From: an uncultured Clostridia bacterium
GTDB taxonomy: Bacteria; Bacillota; Clostridia; TANB77; CAG-508
Direction: 5' to 3'
DNA length: 64,000 bases
Assembly (NCBI GenBank): GCA_947167965.1
Contig: CAMVJW010000004.1
Location: 1-64,000 of the forward strand
Shown here: positions 14,559 through 24,542 of the stretch, piece after piece
How positions within the stretch are numbered: the stretch's first letter is position 1
Layout of the letters: every line of letters starts with the position of its first letter
Translations under genes and position numbers: made by a program
Notes under the pieces: generated by a model
The model's input: the letters and a program-made list of their open reading frames with translations, nothing else
Database searches by the model: none
Told to the model about the DNA's origin: nothing

Positions 14559-16622
14559 ATGAATATATTAGGAAAGACAATATGCAAATATAGAAAAATA
14601 ATATTAATTATTGCAATTGTTTTACTAATTCCATCAATTATAGGAATGAAAACAACAAAAATTAATTATGATATATTAGTATATTTGCCTGAAACAGTAG
14701 AAACAGTCAAAGGAGAAAAAATTCTATCTGAAGATTTTAATATGGGAGGCTTTTCAGTTGTAATATTAGACAATATGAAAAATAAAGAAATATTAAAACT
14801 AGAAGATAAAATAAGAAAAATAGATAATGTTGAAAAAGTGTTCAGCATTGCAGATATTACTGGGACGGAGTTCCCTAAAGAAATGCTGCCAGATAAAGTA
14901 AAAGATATGTTATATGATGATAATAAAACATTAATGCTAGTAACATTCAAAGAGCAAATATCATCTGATGAAACAGTAAATTCAGTAGAACAGATAAGAA
15001 AAATAACAGATATGAGATGTAAAATTAGTGGAATGACGGCAACACTAATTGATACAAGGGACCTATCAGATTCTGAAGTAATTATTTATGTTGTGATTGC
15101 TGTAATTTTATGTTTAATAATTTTACAATTAGCATTAGATTCATATTTTGTACCAATATTATTACTATTAAACATTGGCTTTGCAATTTTATATAATATG
15201 GGAACAAATATATTTCTAGGAGAAATATCTTATATAACAAAATCCATAAGTGCAGTATTACAACTAGGAGTGACAATGGATTTTGCAATATTTTTGTATC
15301 ATAGCTATGTACATGAAAAGAAAAACAGTTCATCAAAAGAAGATGCTATGGCTATTGCTATTAAAAAAACATTTTCATCAGTACTAGGAAGCTCTTTAAC
15401 TACAATAGCAGGATTTTTAGCATTATGTAGTATGAATCTAACTCTTGGAAAAGACATAGGAATTGTTATGGCAAAAGGTGTTTTATTAGGAGTAATTTCA
15501 GTTGTCACAATACTTCCTGCAATGATACTTGAATGTGATAAAATCATTGAAAAAACAAAACATAAAGAAATATTACCTAAATTTACAAAATTGAGAGATT
15601 TTATAGTAAATAAATATATAGCTATTGCAGTTTTATTTGTGGTATTACTTCCAATTGCATTTTATGGATATAAAAATACAAAGATATATTATAAATTAGA
15701 TAAATCTTTGCCAGAAACTTTATCTAGTGTTGAAGCAAATAATTTATTAAAAAATGAATTTAATATGGCATCAATGGAGATGCTTTTAATTGATAAAAAT
15801 ATACCAGAATATAAGGCAAATGAATTGATTAATAAAATCGAAAACATAGATGGTATTGAATGGGCTATTGGGTATTCAAAACTTGGAAGCCAGGGTATTC
15901 CTAAAGAGGCATTACCAAAAGATATAATTGATGTTTTCCAAAGTGAAAAATATCAAATGATTTTGATTAATTCTAAATATGAAATAGCAACAAATGAATT
16001 AAATGAACAAGTAAAAAAACTAAATACAATAATAAAAGAATATGATGGAAATGCTATACTTGCAGGAGAAGGACCTCTAATGAAAGACTTAGTTGAAATC
16101 TCAGATCATGACTTTAACAGTGTAAATGTTACATCAATAGCTGTAATATTTATAATAATGATAATAGTATTAAAATCTGGATTATTACCAGTAATATTAA
16201 TATCAGTTATAGAATTTGCTATATTTATTAATATGGGGATACCATATTACACAAATGAAACTCTGCCATTTGTTGCATCAATCGTAATAGGTACAATTCA
16301 ATTAGGAGCAACAATAGATTATGCTATTTTAATTACTAATAAATATATAGAAAATAGAAAAGAAGGGAAAAAAGCCAAAGAAGCTGTCAAAGAGGCCTTA
16401 AGTACTTCAATTTCTTCAATAATAGTAAGTGGATTATGCTTCTTTGGAGCCACATTTGGAGTAGGTGTATATTCAAAAATAGAAATGATAGGTTCTTTAT
16501 GTGCATTAATGTCAAGAGGTGCAATAGTAAGTATGATAACAGTTATTTGCGTATTACCAGCATTTCTAATAATTTTCGATAAATTTATTTGCAAAACTAC
16601 AAAAGGATTAAGAAATATTTGA
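14559..16622 (+). CDS. MMPL/RND-family membrane exporter
   Basis: A 687-residue membrane transporter of the MMPL/RND superfamily with two pseudo-symmetric halves. Each half has one leading TM helix, a large extracytoplasmic loop and a cluster of five TM helices. The hallmark segments TMDFAIFLYHSY (first half) and ATIDYAILITNKY (second half) carry the Asp/Tyr pair of the proton path. Such proteins export lipids, fatty acids or drugs by proton motive force. The start at 14559 follows AGAAAGGAG; the in-frame ATG at 14526 lies within operator O3 and is rejected. It is co-transcribed with the secreted protein downstream and repressed by the divergent TetR. Confidence 0.88.
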   Translation: MNILGKTICKYRKIILIIAIVLLIPSIIGMKTTKINYDILVYLPETVETVKGEKILSEDFNMGGFSVVILDNMKNKEILKLEDKIRKIDNVEKVFSIADITGTEFPKEMLPDKVKDMLYDDNKTLMLVTFKEQISSDETVNSVEQIRKITDMRCKISGMTATLIDTRDLSDSEVIIYVVIAVILCLIILQLALDSYFVPILLLLNIGFAILYNMGTNIFLGEISYITKSISAVLQLGVTMDFAIFLYHSYVHEKKNSSSKEDAMAIAIKKTFSSVLGSSLTTIAGFLALCSMNLTLGKDIGIVMAKGVLLGVISVVTILPAMILECDKIIEKTKHKEILPKFTKLRDFIVNKYIAIAVLFVVLLPIAFYGYKNTKIYYKLDKSLPETLSSVEANNLLKNEFNMASMEMLLIDKNIPEYKANELINKIENIDGIEWAIGYSKLGSQGIPKEALPKDIIDVFQSEKYQMILINSKYEIATNELNEQVKKLNTIIKEYDGNAILAGEGPLMKDLVEISDHDFNSVNVTSIAVIFIIMIIVLKSGLLPVILISVIEFAIFINMGIPYYTNETLPFVASIVIGTIQLGATIDYAILITNKYIENRKEGKKAKEAVKEALSTSISSIIVSGLCFFGATFGVGVYSKIEMIGSLCALMSRGAIVSMITVICVLPAFLIIFDKFICKTTKGLRNI

Positions 16623-16641
16623 ATTGGGGAGGAGATAAAAA

Positions 16642-18990
16642 ATGTTAAAGAAAGTAGGAATAAAATTATTAACAAGTACTATAATATGCACTATACTTGC
16701 ATATTTTACAGCTCCTGTTTTTGCATATACAAAAGATGAAAGTGTGTATTCTAAATTAGACAATAATGGAAATGTCTACCAAACAATAGTAAGTGACCAT
16801 TTAAAAAACAAAGAAAACAATGATTTTTTAAGCGATTTATCTGATTTAATAAATATTGAAAATGTTGGCGGAGATCAAGAGTATAAACAAGAAAATGGAA
16901 AAATAGTTTGGAAAGCAAATGGAGAAGATATTTACTATCAAGGAGAAACTAAAAAAGAATTGCCTATTGAGTGTAAGATCTCTTATAAATTAAATAATAT
17001 AGATATTAAAAAAGAAGAAATAATTGGTAAAACCGGATTAGTAAAAGTAATATTTGAATTTACTAATAAAGAAGCAAGAGAAGTTATAATAAATGGTAAA
17101 AAAGAAATAATATATGTTCCATTTGTTGTTGGAATAGGAACAGTTTTTAATAATGAAAAAAATAAAAATATTGAGATAACAAGTGGAAAAGTAATTGACA
17201 ATGGAAATAAATCTGTAGTATTAGGAATTGCAACTCCTGGAATGCAAGAAAGTTTGGGTATAGATAAAAATATAATTGATATACCAAATTCTATTGAAAT
17301 CTTTATGGATGCTAAAGATTTTGAAATGGGCGAAATATATTGTTTTGCAACACCAAAAATAATAGAAGAAAATGATTTAAAGATTTTTAATAAAATAGAT
17401 AAAATTTATTATATGGCAAATGAATTAAAAAATGGATCAAATCAATTAGTACAAGGAGCAACTAGGCTTTCAGATGGAGCAAATAAAATAAATAATGGTA
17501 CACAAGAGCTATCAAGACAATTGAATATTCAAATTAATAAATATGAACTAGCAAGATCTAATTTATCAAATAAAAAAGAAATAGAAGAAAAAATTGTAAA
17601 CGTTATAAATAGCCAAATTAATAAATTAATACCTGAACTAAAAAATCTTGCAGAAGAGGAAGCTAAAAATGTTGTTAAAAACAACCTAAAAGGTGAAAAT
17701 GGGCTAGAGTCAAAAACTGCACAAACAGCACTAAATTATAGTAAGATTGCAATTGATACAAAATTAAATGAATTAAAAAATAATAATACTGAAATAAATA
17801 TATCAGATGAAATAGTAAATGAAATACAAAAAGACATACAAATTGCTTTAAAGAATATACAAAATAAGCAAGACGTTCAAATGCTAGAAAATACAATAAA
17901 AAATATTATTATAAAAGATATTACAAACACAATAAAAGGAAAAACAACTGAAACAGTTGCAAATAACGTAAAAACAATTAAAAATGAAGTAAAAGATCCA
18001 TCAGCATTATTAACTGAAAACGAAAGAGTTACATTAAATAAATCAAAAAGTGACATGGCAAAAGCTATGGTACCTGGAATAAAATTAGATGCAGCTTCAA
18101 AAGGAATTACATTAACTGACGAACAGGCTTATAACAAAGCCTTGAGTTCTGTAAATGAGTTAGTAAGTACAGTATCTAAAAAAACAATGGATAAAACTTT
18201 AGATCAAGTTCAAGATCAAACTCCTGAATTGGCAGAAAACACAATCAAAGAAATTACATCAAATTTAGAAACAAGTGGAGTATTGGAAAAAGCTATTTCA
18301 GATTATGCTACAAAAGTATCTTCTGAAATTCAAAAAACAGTTGGAAAAGATACTTTAAATGCTGTTAAAATAAATATAAAGAATGAAATCATTCAAGAAG
18401 TAATAAAATCTTTTAAAAATGATAATGCTTTACAAAGCCAAATTTCAACAAAGATTAAGAATGAGATAAATCCTACAATAGATAGTGTTGCAGAAAAAAC
18501 AGCCGTAAAACTTGCAAATGATTTTACAGAAGATTTAGCTAATCAAATAGCAACTAATCTAATAAAAAAACAATTAAATGGTGAATTAACTGAAACAGAA
18601 TTAGATAAAGAATTTTCAAAATATGAAAATTTAATTGATTCAAAATTGTCTGAAGTAGATAAAAGTGTTGAAACATTAAAAGGAGCATTAAAAGAATTAA
18701 CAAATGGAACAAATTTGTTAGCTGATGGTGCAAATGAACTTCAAAATGGAATGAATAAATTTGATACAGAAGGTATTCAAAAAATATATAACATAGTAAA
18801 TAATAATGTTAAAGATTTACAGTTAAGAGTTCAAAAATTAAGAGATTTATCAAATGAATATAAATCATTTACTTCAATTGATGAAAATGCAAAAGGAAAT
18901 GTTAAGTTTATTATGATGATAGATAGTTTGAAAAAAGAAGAAAATAGAAATGATTCTGCATTACCTGAAGAAACAAAAAAAGAAAACTGA
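16642..18990 (+). CDS. Secreted coiled-coil partner of the MMPL exporter (YhgE/Pip-like repeats)
   Basis: A 782-residue exported protein: Lys-rich start, hydrophobic h-region (TSTIICTILAYFTAPVFA) and a likely signal cleavage after VFA. Residues about 30-250 form a beta-rich domain; then come heptad-like repeats typical of YhgE/Pip and MmpL-associated proteins (NELKNGSNQLVQGATRLSDG, NGTQELS; later NGTNLLADGANELQNGMNK) enclosing a long coiled-coil middle. No C-terminal TM helix is visible. It starts 19 bp after the exporter gene behind GGGGAGG, so the pair likely forms an export complex spanning the envelope. This role is inferred from context. Confidence 0.75.
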   Translation: MLKKVGIKLLTSTIICTILAYFTAPVFAYTKDESVYSKLDNNGNVYQTIVSDHLKNKENNDFLSDLSDLINIENVGGDQEYKQENGKIVWKANGEDIYYQGETKKELPIECKISYKLNNIDIKKEEIIGKTGLVKVIFEFTNKEAREVIINGKKEIIYVPFVVGIGTVFNNEKNKNIEITSGKVIDNGNKSVVLGIATPGMQESLGIDKNIIDIPNSIEIFMDAKDFEMGEIYCFATPKIIEENDLKIFNKIDKIYYMANELKNGSNQLVQGATRLSDGANKINNGTQELSRQLNIQINKYELARSNLSNKKEIEEKIVNVINSQINKLIPELKNLAEEEAKNVVKNNLKGENGLESKTAQTALNYSKIAIDTKLNELKNNNTEINISDEIVNEIQKDIQIALKNIQNKQDVQMLENTIKNIIIKDITNTIKGKTTETVANNVKTIKNEVKDPSALLTENERVTLNKSKSDMAKAMVPGIKLDAASKGITLTDEQAYNKALSSVNELVSTVSKKTMDKTLDQVQDQTPELAENTIKEITSNLETSGVLEKAISDYATKVSSEIQKTVGKDTLNAVKINIKNEIIQEVIKSFKNDNALQSQISTKIKNEINPTIDSVAEKTAVKLANDFTEDLANQIATNLIKKQLNGELTETELDKEFSKYENLIDSKLSEVDKSVETLKGALKELTNGTNLLADGANELQNGMNKFDTEGIQKIYNIVNNNVKDLQLRVQKLRDLSNEYKSFTSIDENAKGNVKFIMMIDSLKKEENRNDSALPEETKKEN

Positions 18991-19020
18991 AATGTATCAT
19001 TTAAATAATTATAAATAATG

Positions 19021-19051
19021 AGGAATAGAGTAAAATGCTTTATTCCTTTTT
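19021..19051 (+). terminator. Intrinsic terminator after the MMPL operon
   Basis: AGGAATAGAG (19021-19030) pairs with CTTTATTCCT (19038-19047; one G-U pair) around TAAAATG, followed by TTTTT. Confidence 0.75.
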
Positions 19052-19054
19052 AGT

Positions 19055-19106
19055 TTGACAAAAAATATAAATTAAGTTATAATTAAATAACAAATGTTAT
19101 TTAATT
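19055..19106 (+). promoter_or_regulatory. Promoter and 26-bp palindromic operator of the second tetR gene
   Basis: TTGACA (19055-19060), a 17-bp spacer and TATAAT (19078-19083). A perfect inverted repeat, AATTAAATAAC (19081-19091), AAAT, GTTATTTAATT (19096-19106), covers the -10 box and the start site, as expected for TetR autorepression of this gene and the ABC operon behind it. Confidence 0.8.
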
Positions 19107-19123
19107 ATAAGGTGGTATTATTT

Positions 19124-19675
19124 ATGGCAAGAAAAGTTAAATTTAGTAAAGAGGAGATACTTGAAAAAACAAAAGAATTCATAAAAGAATTTGGAATAGA
19201 AAAGATGAATGCTAGGGATTTATGTAAGTATATTGGATGTTCAACTCAGCCATTATTTAAAAACTTTGAAAATATGGAAGAATTCAAAAAAAACTTAAAA
19301 AAATATTTACATGATTATTATGATAACTTTATAGAAAAAATAGTAGATAAAAATAATTATTTATTTACTATAAGTTATGCATATGCATTATTTTCATATA
19401 AAGAATCTAATATATTTAAAGCTCTCTTTATGAGCGATTTAGCAGGGACAAGAACAATTAAGGAAGTATTAGAATCGACTCAAAATATAGATACTATTAA
19501 ATCTATTCCAAAGCAATATAAATTAAACAAAAAGCAATCTGAAAACTTATATAGAGATGTTAGATTTTATACACATGGTTTATCATGTCAAATCGCGTGT
19601 AAAAGTATTTTTGTTAAAGAAATTGAAATAAAACAATTAATAAATAATATTATTAAAAGTTTAATTGCTATATAA
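19124..19675 (+). CDS. TetR-family regulator of the ABC exporter operon
   Basis: A 183-residue TetR-type regulator with HTH residues KEEILEKTKEFIKEFGIEKM, NARDLCKYIGCSTQPLFKNF. The C-terminal domain resembles the TetR_C group that senses small ligands. The start at 19124 follows AAGGTGG and gives a normal MARKVKF N-terminus; an in-frame ATG at 19094 lies inside the operator palindrome and is rejected. It is the first gene of an operon with two ABC half-transporters. Confidence 0.85.
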   Translation: MARKVKFSKEEILEKTKEFIKEFGIEKMNARDLCKYIGCSTQPLFKNFENMEEFKKNLKKYLHDYYDNFIEKIVDKNNYLFTISYAYALFSYKESNIFKALFMSDLAGTRTIKEVLESTQNIDTIKSIPKQYKLNKKQSENLYRDVRFYTHGLSCQIACKSIFVKEIEIKQLINNIIKSLIAI

Positions 19676-19698
19676 AACGAAAAAAGGAAGTGATTTTA

Positions 19699-21423
19699 CT
19701 GAGAGAATTTATAAAGAATTTAAGACTAGTTTATAACTATGGAAAAAAATATAAAAGGTGTTTAATTATACAAATAGTATGCTGTATTATAAGAATATCT
19801 GTTACTATAAGTATTCCATTAGTATCAGCAAGATTTATTATTTATTTTACTGATTTTGTTTGGAACCAAGCAATATTTATGAGTTTAATTGTTTTATTTA
19901 TAAATATATTGAATGAAATTGATATATTTATTATAAGAAAAAATACTCAAAAATTTAGAAGAGGAACTGTTAGAAATATACAAAATTCATTAGCAAAGGA
20001 AATTTTAAAATTGGAACAAACTACTTTAGATGCTAATTCAAGTGGTGCTTTTGTTCAAAGACTTACAAATGATACTGATAAAATGGCAGCTATGTTTACT
20101 GTTGGAATGGGAAGAGTAACACGATTTTTATCTAATATTGGTTCATTTGTTGCAATACTAATAATAGATTACCATATGTTTGTTTATTATTTACTATCTG
20201 CAATTATACTAACATTCTTTCATTACATTAAAAATGAAAAAGTAGGCAAAAAGGACATTGAATTAAGAAATCAAAGTGACAAAGTTGCAGGACTTACTGG
20301 AGAATTAGTAAGAGGAGCAAGAGATATTAAAATGCTATTTGCTAAGGATAGTTTTATGAAAGAATTAGATAAGAACATAAAACTTCAAAGTGAAAAGAAT
20401 TTTCAGATGAGAAATGTTGATATGGGATTTAATCTATTAATAGATTTTTTAAAAGATGTTTTAGAGTTTTTAACTATAATAGTTTTAATATATTTAGTGT
20501 ATAATAATATAGTTACAATTGCTATTGCGATTGCTCTTTATAGCTATAGAACAACAGTACTTACTGATTTAATGGAAAATGTATCATTATTATTAGAAGA
20601 ATGTAAAAATTTTAATATTTCATGTAGTAGAGTATTTGATATTATTAATAATAAATCCAAAAAAGAAGTTTTTGGATCAAAGCATTTGAACACCATTAAT
20701 GGAAATTTTGAGTTTAAAAACATATATTTTTCTTATGATAATGTAAATAAAGTTTTAAATAATTTAAGTTTAAAAATAGAAGCTAATAAAACATATGGAA
20801 TTGTTGGAAAAAGTGGAGAAGGTAAATCAACAATATTCAATCTTTTATGTAGATTATATGATAGTGAAAATGGTAAAATTTTACTAGATAACATTGATAT
20901 TAAACAATTAGATGAAAAATCTATTAGAGGAAATATAACAATAATTAACCAAAATCCATATATTTTTAACTTAAGCATAAAAGAAAATCTAAAATTGGTT
21001 AAAGATGAAATCACAGAGGATGAAATAGAAGAGGCATGTCGTTTAGCATGTCTTGATAGTGTTATCAAAAAATTACCAAATGGATATGATACAATTGTTG
21101 GAGAAGGTGGAGTTAATCTGTCTGGCGGACAAAGACAACGATTAGCAATAGCAAGAGCATTAATTCAAAAAACAAAAATTATTTTATTTGATGAAGCAAC
21201 ATCTGCTTTAGATAATGAAACTCAAAGAGATATTCAAAAAGCAATTGATAATTTAAAAGATAAATATACAATCGTTATAATTGCACATAGATTATCTACA
21301 ATAGTGAATTGTGATAAAATCATGATATTACAAAATGGTACAATAACAGATAGTGGTACTCATAAAGAATTATTAGAATCAAATATAGAATATAAGAGAT
21401 TATGCGAAGTTGAAATGGTTTGA
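19699..21423 (+). CDS. ABC exporter half-transporter A, probable CUG start
   Basis: A 574-residue fused permease-ATPase. Six TM helices (about residues 15-300) precede an ABC domain with Walker A GIVGKSGEGKST, Q-loop NQNPYIF, signature LSGGQRQRLAIARAL, Walker B IILFDEATSALD and H-loop IAHRLST. All catalytic residues are present. The gene has no ATG near its beginning. AAGGAAGTGAT (19684-19694) matches an extended Shine-Dalgarno with one mismatch; it covers the GTG at 19690 and is well placed for CTG at 19699, so I infer a CUG start. It probably pairs with the half-transporter at 22265 as a heterodimer. Confidence 0.87.
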   Translation: MREFIKNLRLVYNYGKKYKRCLIIQIVCCIIRISVTISIPLVSARFIIYFTDFVWNQAIFMSLIVLFINILNEIDIFIIRKNTQKFRRGTVRNIQNSLAKEILKLEQTTLDANSSGAFVQRLTNDTDKMAAMFTVGMGRVTRFLSNIGSFVAILIIDYHMFVYYLLSAIILTFFHYIKNEKVGKKDIELRNQSDKVAGLTGELVRGARDIKMLFAKDSFMKELDKNIKLQSEKNFQMRNVDMGFNLLIDFLKDVLEFLTIIVLIYLVYNNIVTIAIAIALYSYRTTVLTDLMENVSLLLEECKNFNISCSRVFDIINNKSKKEVFGSKHLNTINGNFEFKNIYFSYDNVNKVLNNLSLKIEANKTYGIVGKSGEGKSTIFNLLCRLYDSENGKILLDNIDIKQLDEKSIRGNITIINQNPYIFNLSIKENLKLVKDEITEDEIEEACRLACLDSVIKKLPNGYDTIVGEGGVNLSGGQRQRLAIARALIQKTKIILFDEATSALDNETQRDIQKAIDNLKDKYTIVIIAHRLSTIVNCDKIMILQNGTITDSGTHKELLESNIEYKRLCEVEMV

Positions 21424-21546
21424 TAGTACAATTGAATAATTAACATTAACTATGAATATAATAAAGAACAAAGCTAATAATCTTAATCTTAATAATAAAT
21501 TGGAACATTTTACATTGTACAAATTATCAAAAATAAAGACAATGTA

Positions 21547-21575
21547 TTGACAAAATATTTACGTGAATGTATAAT
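21547..21575 (+). promoter_or_regulatory. Promoter of the relB-yoeB module
   Basis: TTGACA (21547-21552), a 17-bp spacer and TATAAT (21570-21575), followed by GAAAGGGGG before the antitoxin start. This independent promoter indicates that the toxin-antitoxin pair is transcribed on its own within the ABC locus. Confidence 0.8.
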
Positions 21576-21598
21576 TATAATAGAAAGGGGGAATAAAT

Positions 21599-21871
21599 AT
21601 GGCTCAAACTTTAGTAAATGTCCGTATGGATGAAGATGTAAAAAAAAGTATGGAAGAAACTTGCAAAGAATTGGGAATTACAATAAGTACAGCATTTAAT
21701 ATTTTCGCTAGAAAAATGTGTAGAGAAAAAAGAATACCTTTTGATGTTTCTATTGACCCTTTTTATTCAGTAAACAATATTAAATCTATAAAGGAATCAA
21801 TAAATCAATTAAAAAGTGGAAAAGTAATAACCAAAACACTTGAAGAACTAGAGGAGATGGAAAATGAATAA
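21599..21871 (+). CDS. RelB/DinJ-family antitoxin
   Basis: A 90-residue ribbon-helix-helix antitoxin: TLVNVRMDEDVKKSMEETCK, ELGITISTAFNIFARKMCRE match the RelB/DinJ DNA-binding fold, followed by a flexible acidic C-terminus (LEELEEMENE) that would wrap the toxin. It has its own promoter and GAAAGGGGG ribosome binding site and overlaps the toxin gene by eight bases. Confidence 0.88.
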   Translation: MAQTLVNVRMDEDVKKSMEETCKELGITISTAFNIFARKMCREKRIPFDVSIDPFYSVNNIKSIKESINQLKSGKVITKTLEELEEMENE

Positions 21872-22127
21872 CATAATGTTTACTGAAAAAGCTTGGAATG
21901 AATATTGCTATTGGCAGTCACAAGACAAAAAGACATTAAAAAGAATCAATCAACTTTTAAATGATATAATACGAAATGAATTTGAAGGCATAGGAAAACC
22001 TGAACCATTAAAAAATGAATTTAGTGGCTATTGGAGCAGGAGAATTGATGAAGTAAACAGATTAGTATACACAATAGAAAATAATCAAATTGAAATAATT
22101 CAATGTAAGGGACATTATAATGATTAA
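21864..22127 (+). CDS. yoeB: YoeB/Txe-family mRNA interferase toxin
   Basis: An 87-residue toxin of the YoeB family, which cleaves mRNA at the ribosomal A site. The family pattern is complete: FTEKAWNEYCYWQSQDKKTL at the start, GKPEPLKNEFSGYWSRRID with the catalytic Glu, DEVNRLVY with the catalytic Arg, and the terminal CKGHYND with the catalytic His. Paired with a RelB/DinJ-type rather than a YefM-type antitoxin, a mix often seen in Firmicutes. Its position between two ABC half-transporters suggests later insertion. Confidence 0.9.
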   Translation: MNNIMFTEKAWNEYCYWQSQDKKTLKRINQLLNDIIRNEFEGIGKPEPLKNEFSGYWSRRIDEVNRLVYTIENNQIEIIQCKGHYND

Positions 22128-22135
22128 ATTTAAGT

Positions 22136-22169
22136 AAAAACTCTTCAAAGCTCAAATGAAGAGTTTTTT
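22136..22169 (+). terminator. Intrinsic terminator after yoeB
   Basis: AAAAACTCTTCA (22136-22147) pairs with TGAAGAGTTTTT (22157-22168), loop AAGCTCAAA, T-run within the arm. It would also separate the toxin module from the following ABC gene. Confidence 0.8.
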
Positions 22170-22264
22170 GCTATTTTAGTTGAAAAAAATGTAAAAAAGA
22201 TGTATTATTATAACATTAAGAATTAAAAAATACAGTAAAATTTAGCAAAGGAATATAGTTAATT

Positions 22265-24031
22265 ATGAAAAAAAACAATCTATCAAGTGTTTTAAAAAAA
22301 ATATATAAATTACTTGATAAAAGGCAAAAACTACGATTTTTAATAATTATTATAATAATGATTATTTCTGCTGTATTAGCACAAATGACGCCAAAAGCAA
22401 TAGGATGGCTTACAGATGATATTTTATCAAAAGACTTAATTTCATTTGAAAAAGTTATACCTTTTCTAATTTTTATTCTTATTGTCAATGTTGCTAATGA
22501 AATAATCAAAATTGTTAGAAGAGTATTAGTTGAAGATACGGCAACTCGTACAGAAAAAAAGGCAAGAAGTAAAGTAATAAAATCACTATTAATGGCGCCA
22601 CTGTCATATTTTAGAAAAAATATGACAGGAAATATTCATGGTAGATTAAATAGATGTTTAGATGGTACTATAAAACTTGTGAAACTATTATTTATGGATT
22701 TTGCTCCAGCAATTTTTAACAGTATAGCGGCAATTATTACCATATTTATAACTCTTCCAATTTCACTTGCTTTACCTATGATGCTTGTAATTCCAATAGG
22801 AGTTTTTATAGTTCTAAAACAAATAAAGAGTCAAAAAGGAATAAGAGTCGAATTATTAAATAGTAAATCAGAAATGGATGGTACAATAGTAGAATTAATT
22901 AATGGAATAGAAGTAATAAGAATATGTGATAGTTTAGACTTTGAAACAAATAGATTTGATGACAAATCAGAATATTTAAGAGCGAAAGAAATGAAACATC
23001 ATAAAGCTATGGCATTATTTGATTGTTTAAAGTTTATAAATCAAGCGGTATTTACAGTATTAGTTATTGGAATTTCAACATATTTGGCTACTAAAAATAT
23101 TATTTCTGTAGGTAGTGTTTTAACTGCTTATTTATGTTTTAACCAATTATTAAAACCATTAGAAGAACTACATAGAATATTTGACGAAGTATCAGAATGT
23201 ACAGTACTTGCAACAGATTTCTTTAAAATGACTGAAATTGAAAATGACTTTTCATATTTACCAATAACCGAAAAATCTAAAGATAAAGATACTGATGAAA
23301 TTATTAATATGGAAAACATTACTTTTTATTACCCAGAAAGCGAGGATAAGGTTATTCTAGATAACTTTAATATAGATATTGATAAAGGGACTTACCTTGG
23401 AATTGCTGGACCATCTGGTTGTGGTAAATCATCTTTAATAAAATCAATATGTAAATTAGAAAAAGCGACTGGAACAATAATTATTGATAATACCAATATA
23501 AATAATTTAACAAGAAAAGATATTTCAAAAATGATTGCATTAGTTCCTCAAAGTCCATTCTTAATTGCAGGAACAATATATGATAACATTATATATGGAA
23601 TAGATAGAGAAGTTTCACAAGAAGAGGTTGAAGAAGCAGCAAAAAGAGCATTTATTTTTGATTATATCGATAATTTACCAGAAAAGTTTAACACAATGGT
23701 TTCAGAGGGAGGAAACAACTTATCAGGTGGACAAAGACAGAGAATTGCTATTGCAAGAATTTTCCTAAGAAAACCTAAAATATTAATATTAGATGAGGCT
23801 ACATCAGCATTAGATAATACATCTGAAAAACATATACAAGAAGAAATTGAAAAAATGAAAGAAGAAAATAATACTACAATAATAGCAATCGCTCATAGGT
23901 TAACAACCTTAAAAAATTGTGATAGAATAATAGTATTAAATAAGGGACATATTGAAGAAGAAGGAAAATTTGATGACTTAATAGTAAAAGGCGGAATGTT
24001 TAGTGATATGTACTTTGGAAAATTAAATTAG
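22265..24031 (+). CDS. ABC exporter half-transporter B
   Basis: A 588-residue fused permease-ATPase with six TM helices and a complete ABC domain: Walker A GIAGPSGCGKSS, Q-loop VPQSPFLIAGTIYDNI, signature LSGGQRQRIAIARIF, Walker B ILILDEATSALD and H-loop IAHRLTT. It is the likely heterodimer partner of half-transporter A, from which it is separated by a self-contained toxin-antitoxin module. The ribosome binding site is modest (AAAGGAA 11 bp upstream). Substrate could be a drug or a peptide. Confidence 0.88.
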   Translation: MKKNNLSSVLKKIYKLLDKRQKLRFLIIIIIMIISAVLAQMTPKAIGWLTDDILSKDLISFEKVIPFLIFILIVNVANEIIKIVRRVLVEDTATRTEKKARSKVIKSLLMAPLSYFRKNMTGNIHGRLNRCLDGTIKLVKLLFMDFAPAIFNSIAAIITIFITLPISLALPMMLVIPIGVFIVLKQIKSQKGIRVELLNSKSEMDGTIVELINGIEVIRICDSLDFETNRFDDKSEYLRAKEMKHHKAMALFDCLKFINQAVFTVLVIGISTYLATKNIISVGSVLTAYLCFNQLLKPLEELHRIFDEVSECTVLATDFFKMTEIENDFSYLPITEKSKDKDTDEIINMENITFYYPESEDKVILDNFNIDIDKGTYLGIAGPSGCGKSSLIKSICKLEKATGTIIIDNTNINNLTRKDISKMIALVPQSPFLIAGTIYDNIIYGIDREVSQEEVEEAAKRAFIFDYIDNLPEKFNTMVSEGGNNLSGGQRQRIAIARIFLRKPKILILDEATSALDNTSEKHIQEEIEKMKEENNTTIIAIAHRLTTLKNCDRIIVLNKGHIEEEGKFDDLIVKGGMFSDMYFGKLN

Positions 24032-24050
24032 TTTTATTTGGAGGTTCAAT

Positions 24051-24431
24051 ATGGAAAACATAGTATTATGTGGAAGTATGAAAGTAAAAGAAAAAATAAT
24101 TGATGTAGCAAATAGATTAGAAGAAATGGGATATAATGTATTATTACCTGTAGAATGTATGCAAGGTCTAGATAAGGTAATTGCTTCACGTGCTCATTTT
24201 GACAGAATTGTAAATAAAGATAATGAAATTGTATTAATAGTAAATGAAAAGAAAAATGGAATAGAAAATTACATAGGTCCAAATAGTTTTGCTGAAATTG
24301 CATTTGGATTTTATCATAATAAGAAAGTGTTTTTATTAAATGATATTTATGAACCATATAAAGATGAAATACTGGGCTGGGGAGTTACACCTTTAAAGGG
24401 TGATTTAAATCTTTTGTGGAGTATTGAATAA
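24051..24431 (+). CDS. Nucleoside 2-deoxyribosyltransferase-like protein
   Basis: A 126-residue Rossmann-like protein starting VLCGSMKVKEKIIDVANRLE and containing NGIENYIGPNSFAEIAFGFY, resembling the nucleoside 2-deoxyribosyltransferase/RCL superfamily, where the Glu of such a segment is nucleophilic. Several small clostridial members are of unknown activity. TTGGAGG precedes the ATG, and the gene follows ABC half-transporter B by 19 bp, so it may be co-transcribed. Confidence 0.65.
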   Translation: MENIVLCGSMKVKEKIIDVANRLEEMGYNVLLPVECMQGLDKVIASRAHFDRIVNKDNEIVLIVNEKKNGIENYIGPNSFAEIAFGFYHNKKVFLLNDIYEPYKDEILGWGVTPLKGDLNLLWSIE

Positions 24432-24542
24432 TAATGTATAAAAATCTCGAACGATTATAAAAGAGATTTATTGAAAACAATTGCATATTTTAAAATTTAT
24501 AGTATAATAGTATTTATAAAGGTAGTCATAATATCAATGATC

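Noticed and set aside
19690..19698. GTG at 19690 as start of ABC half-transporter A
   Set aside because: It forms part of the Shine-Dalgarno-like AAGGAAGTGAT itself, leaving no spacer; CTG at 19699 is better placed, although this is not proven.
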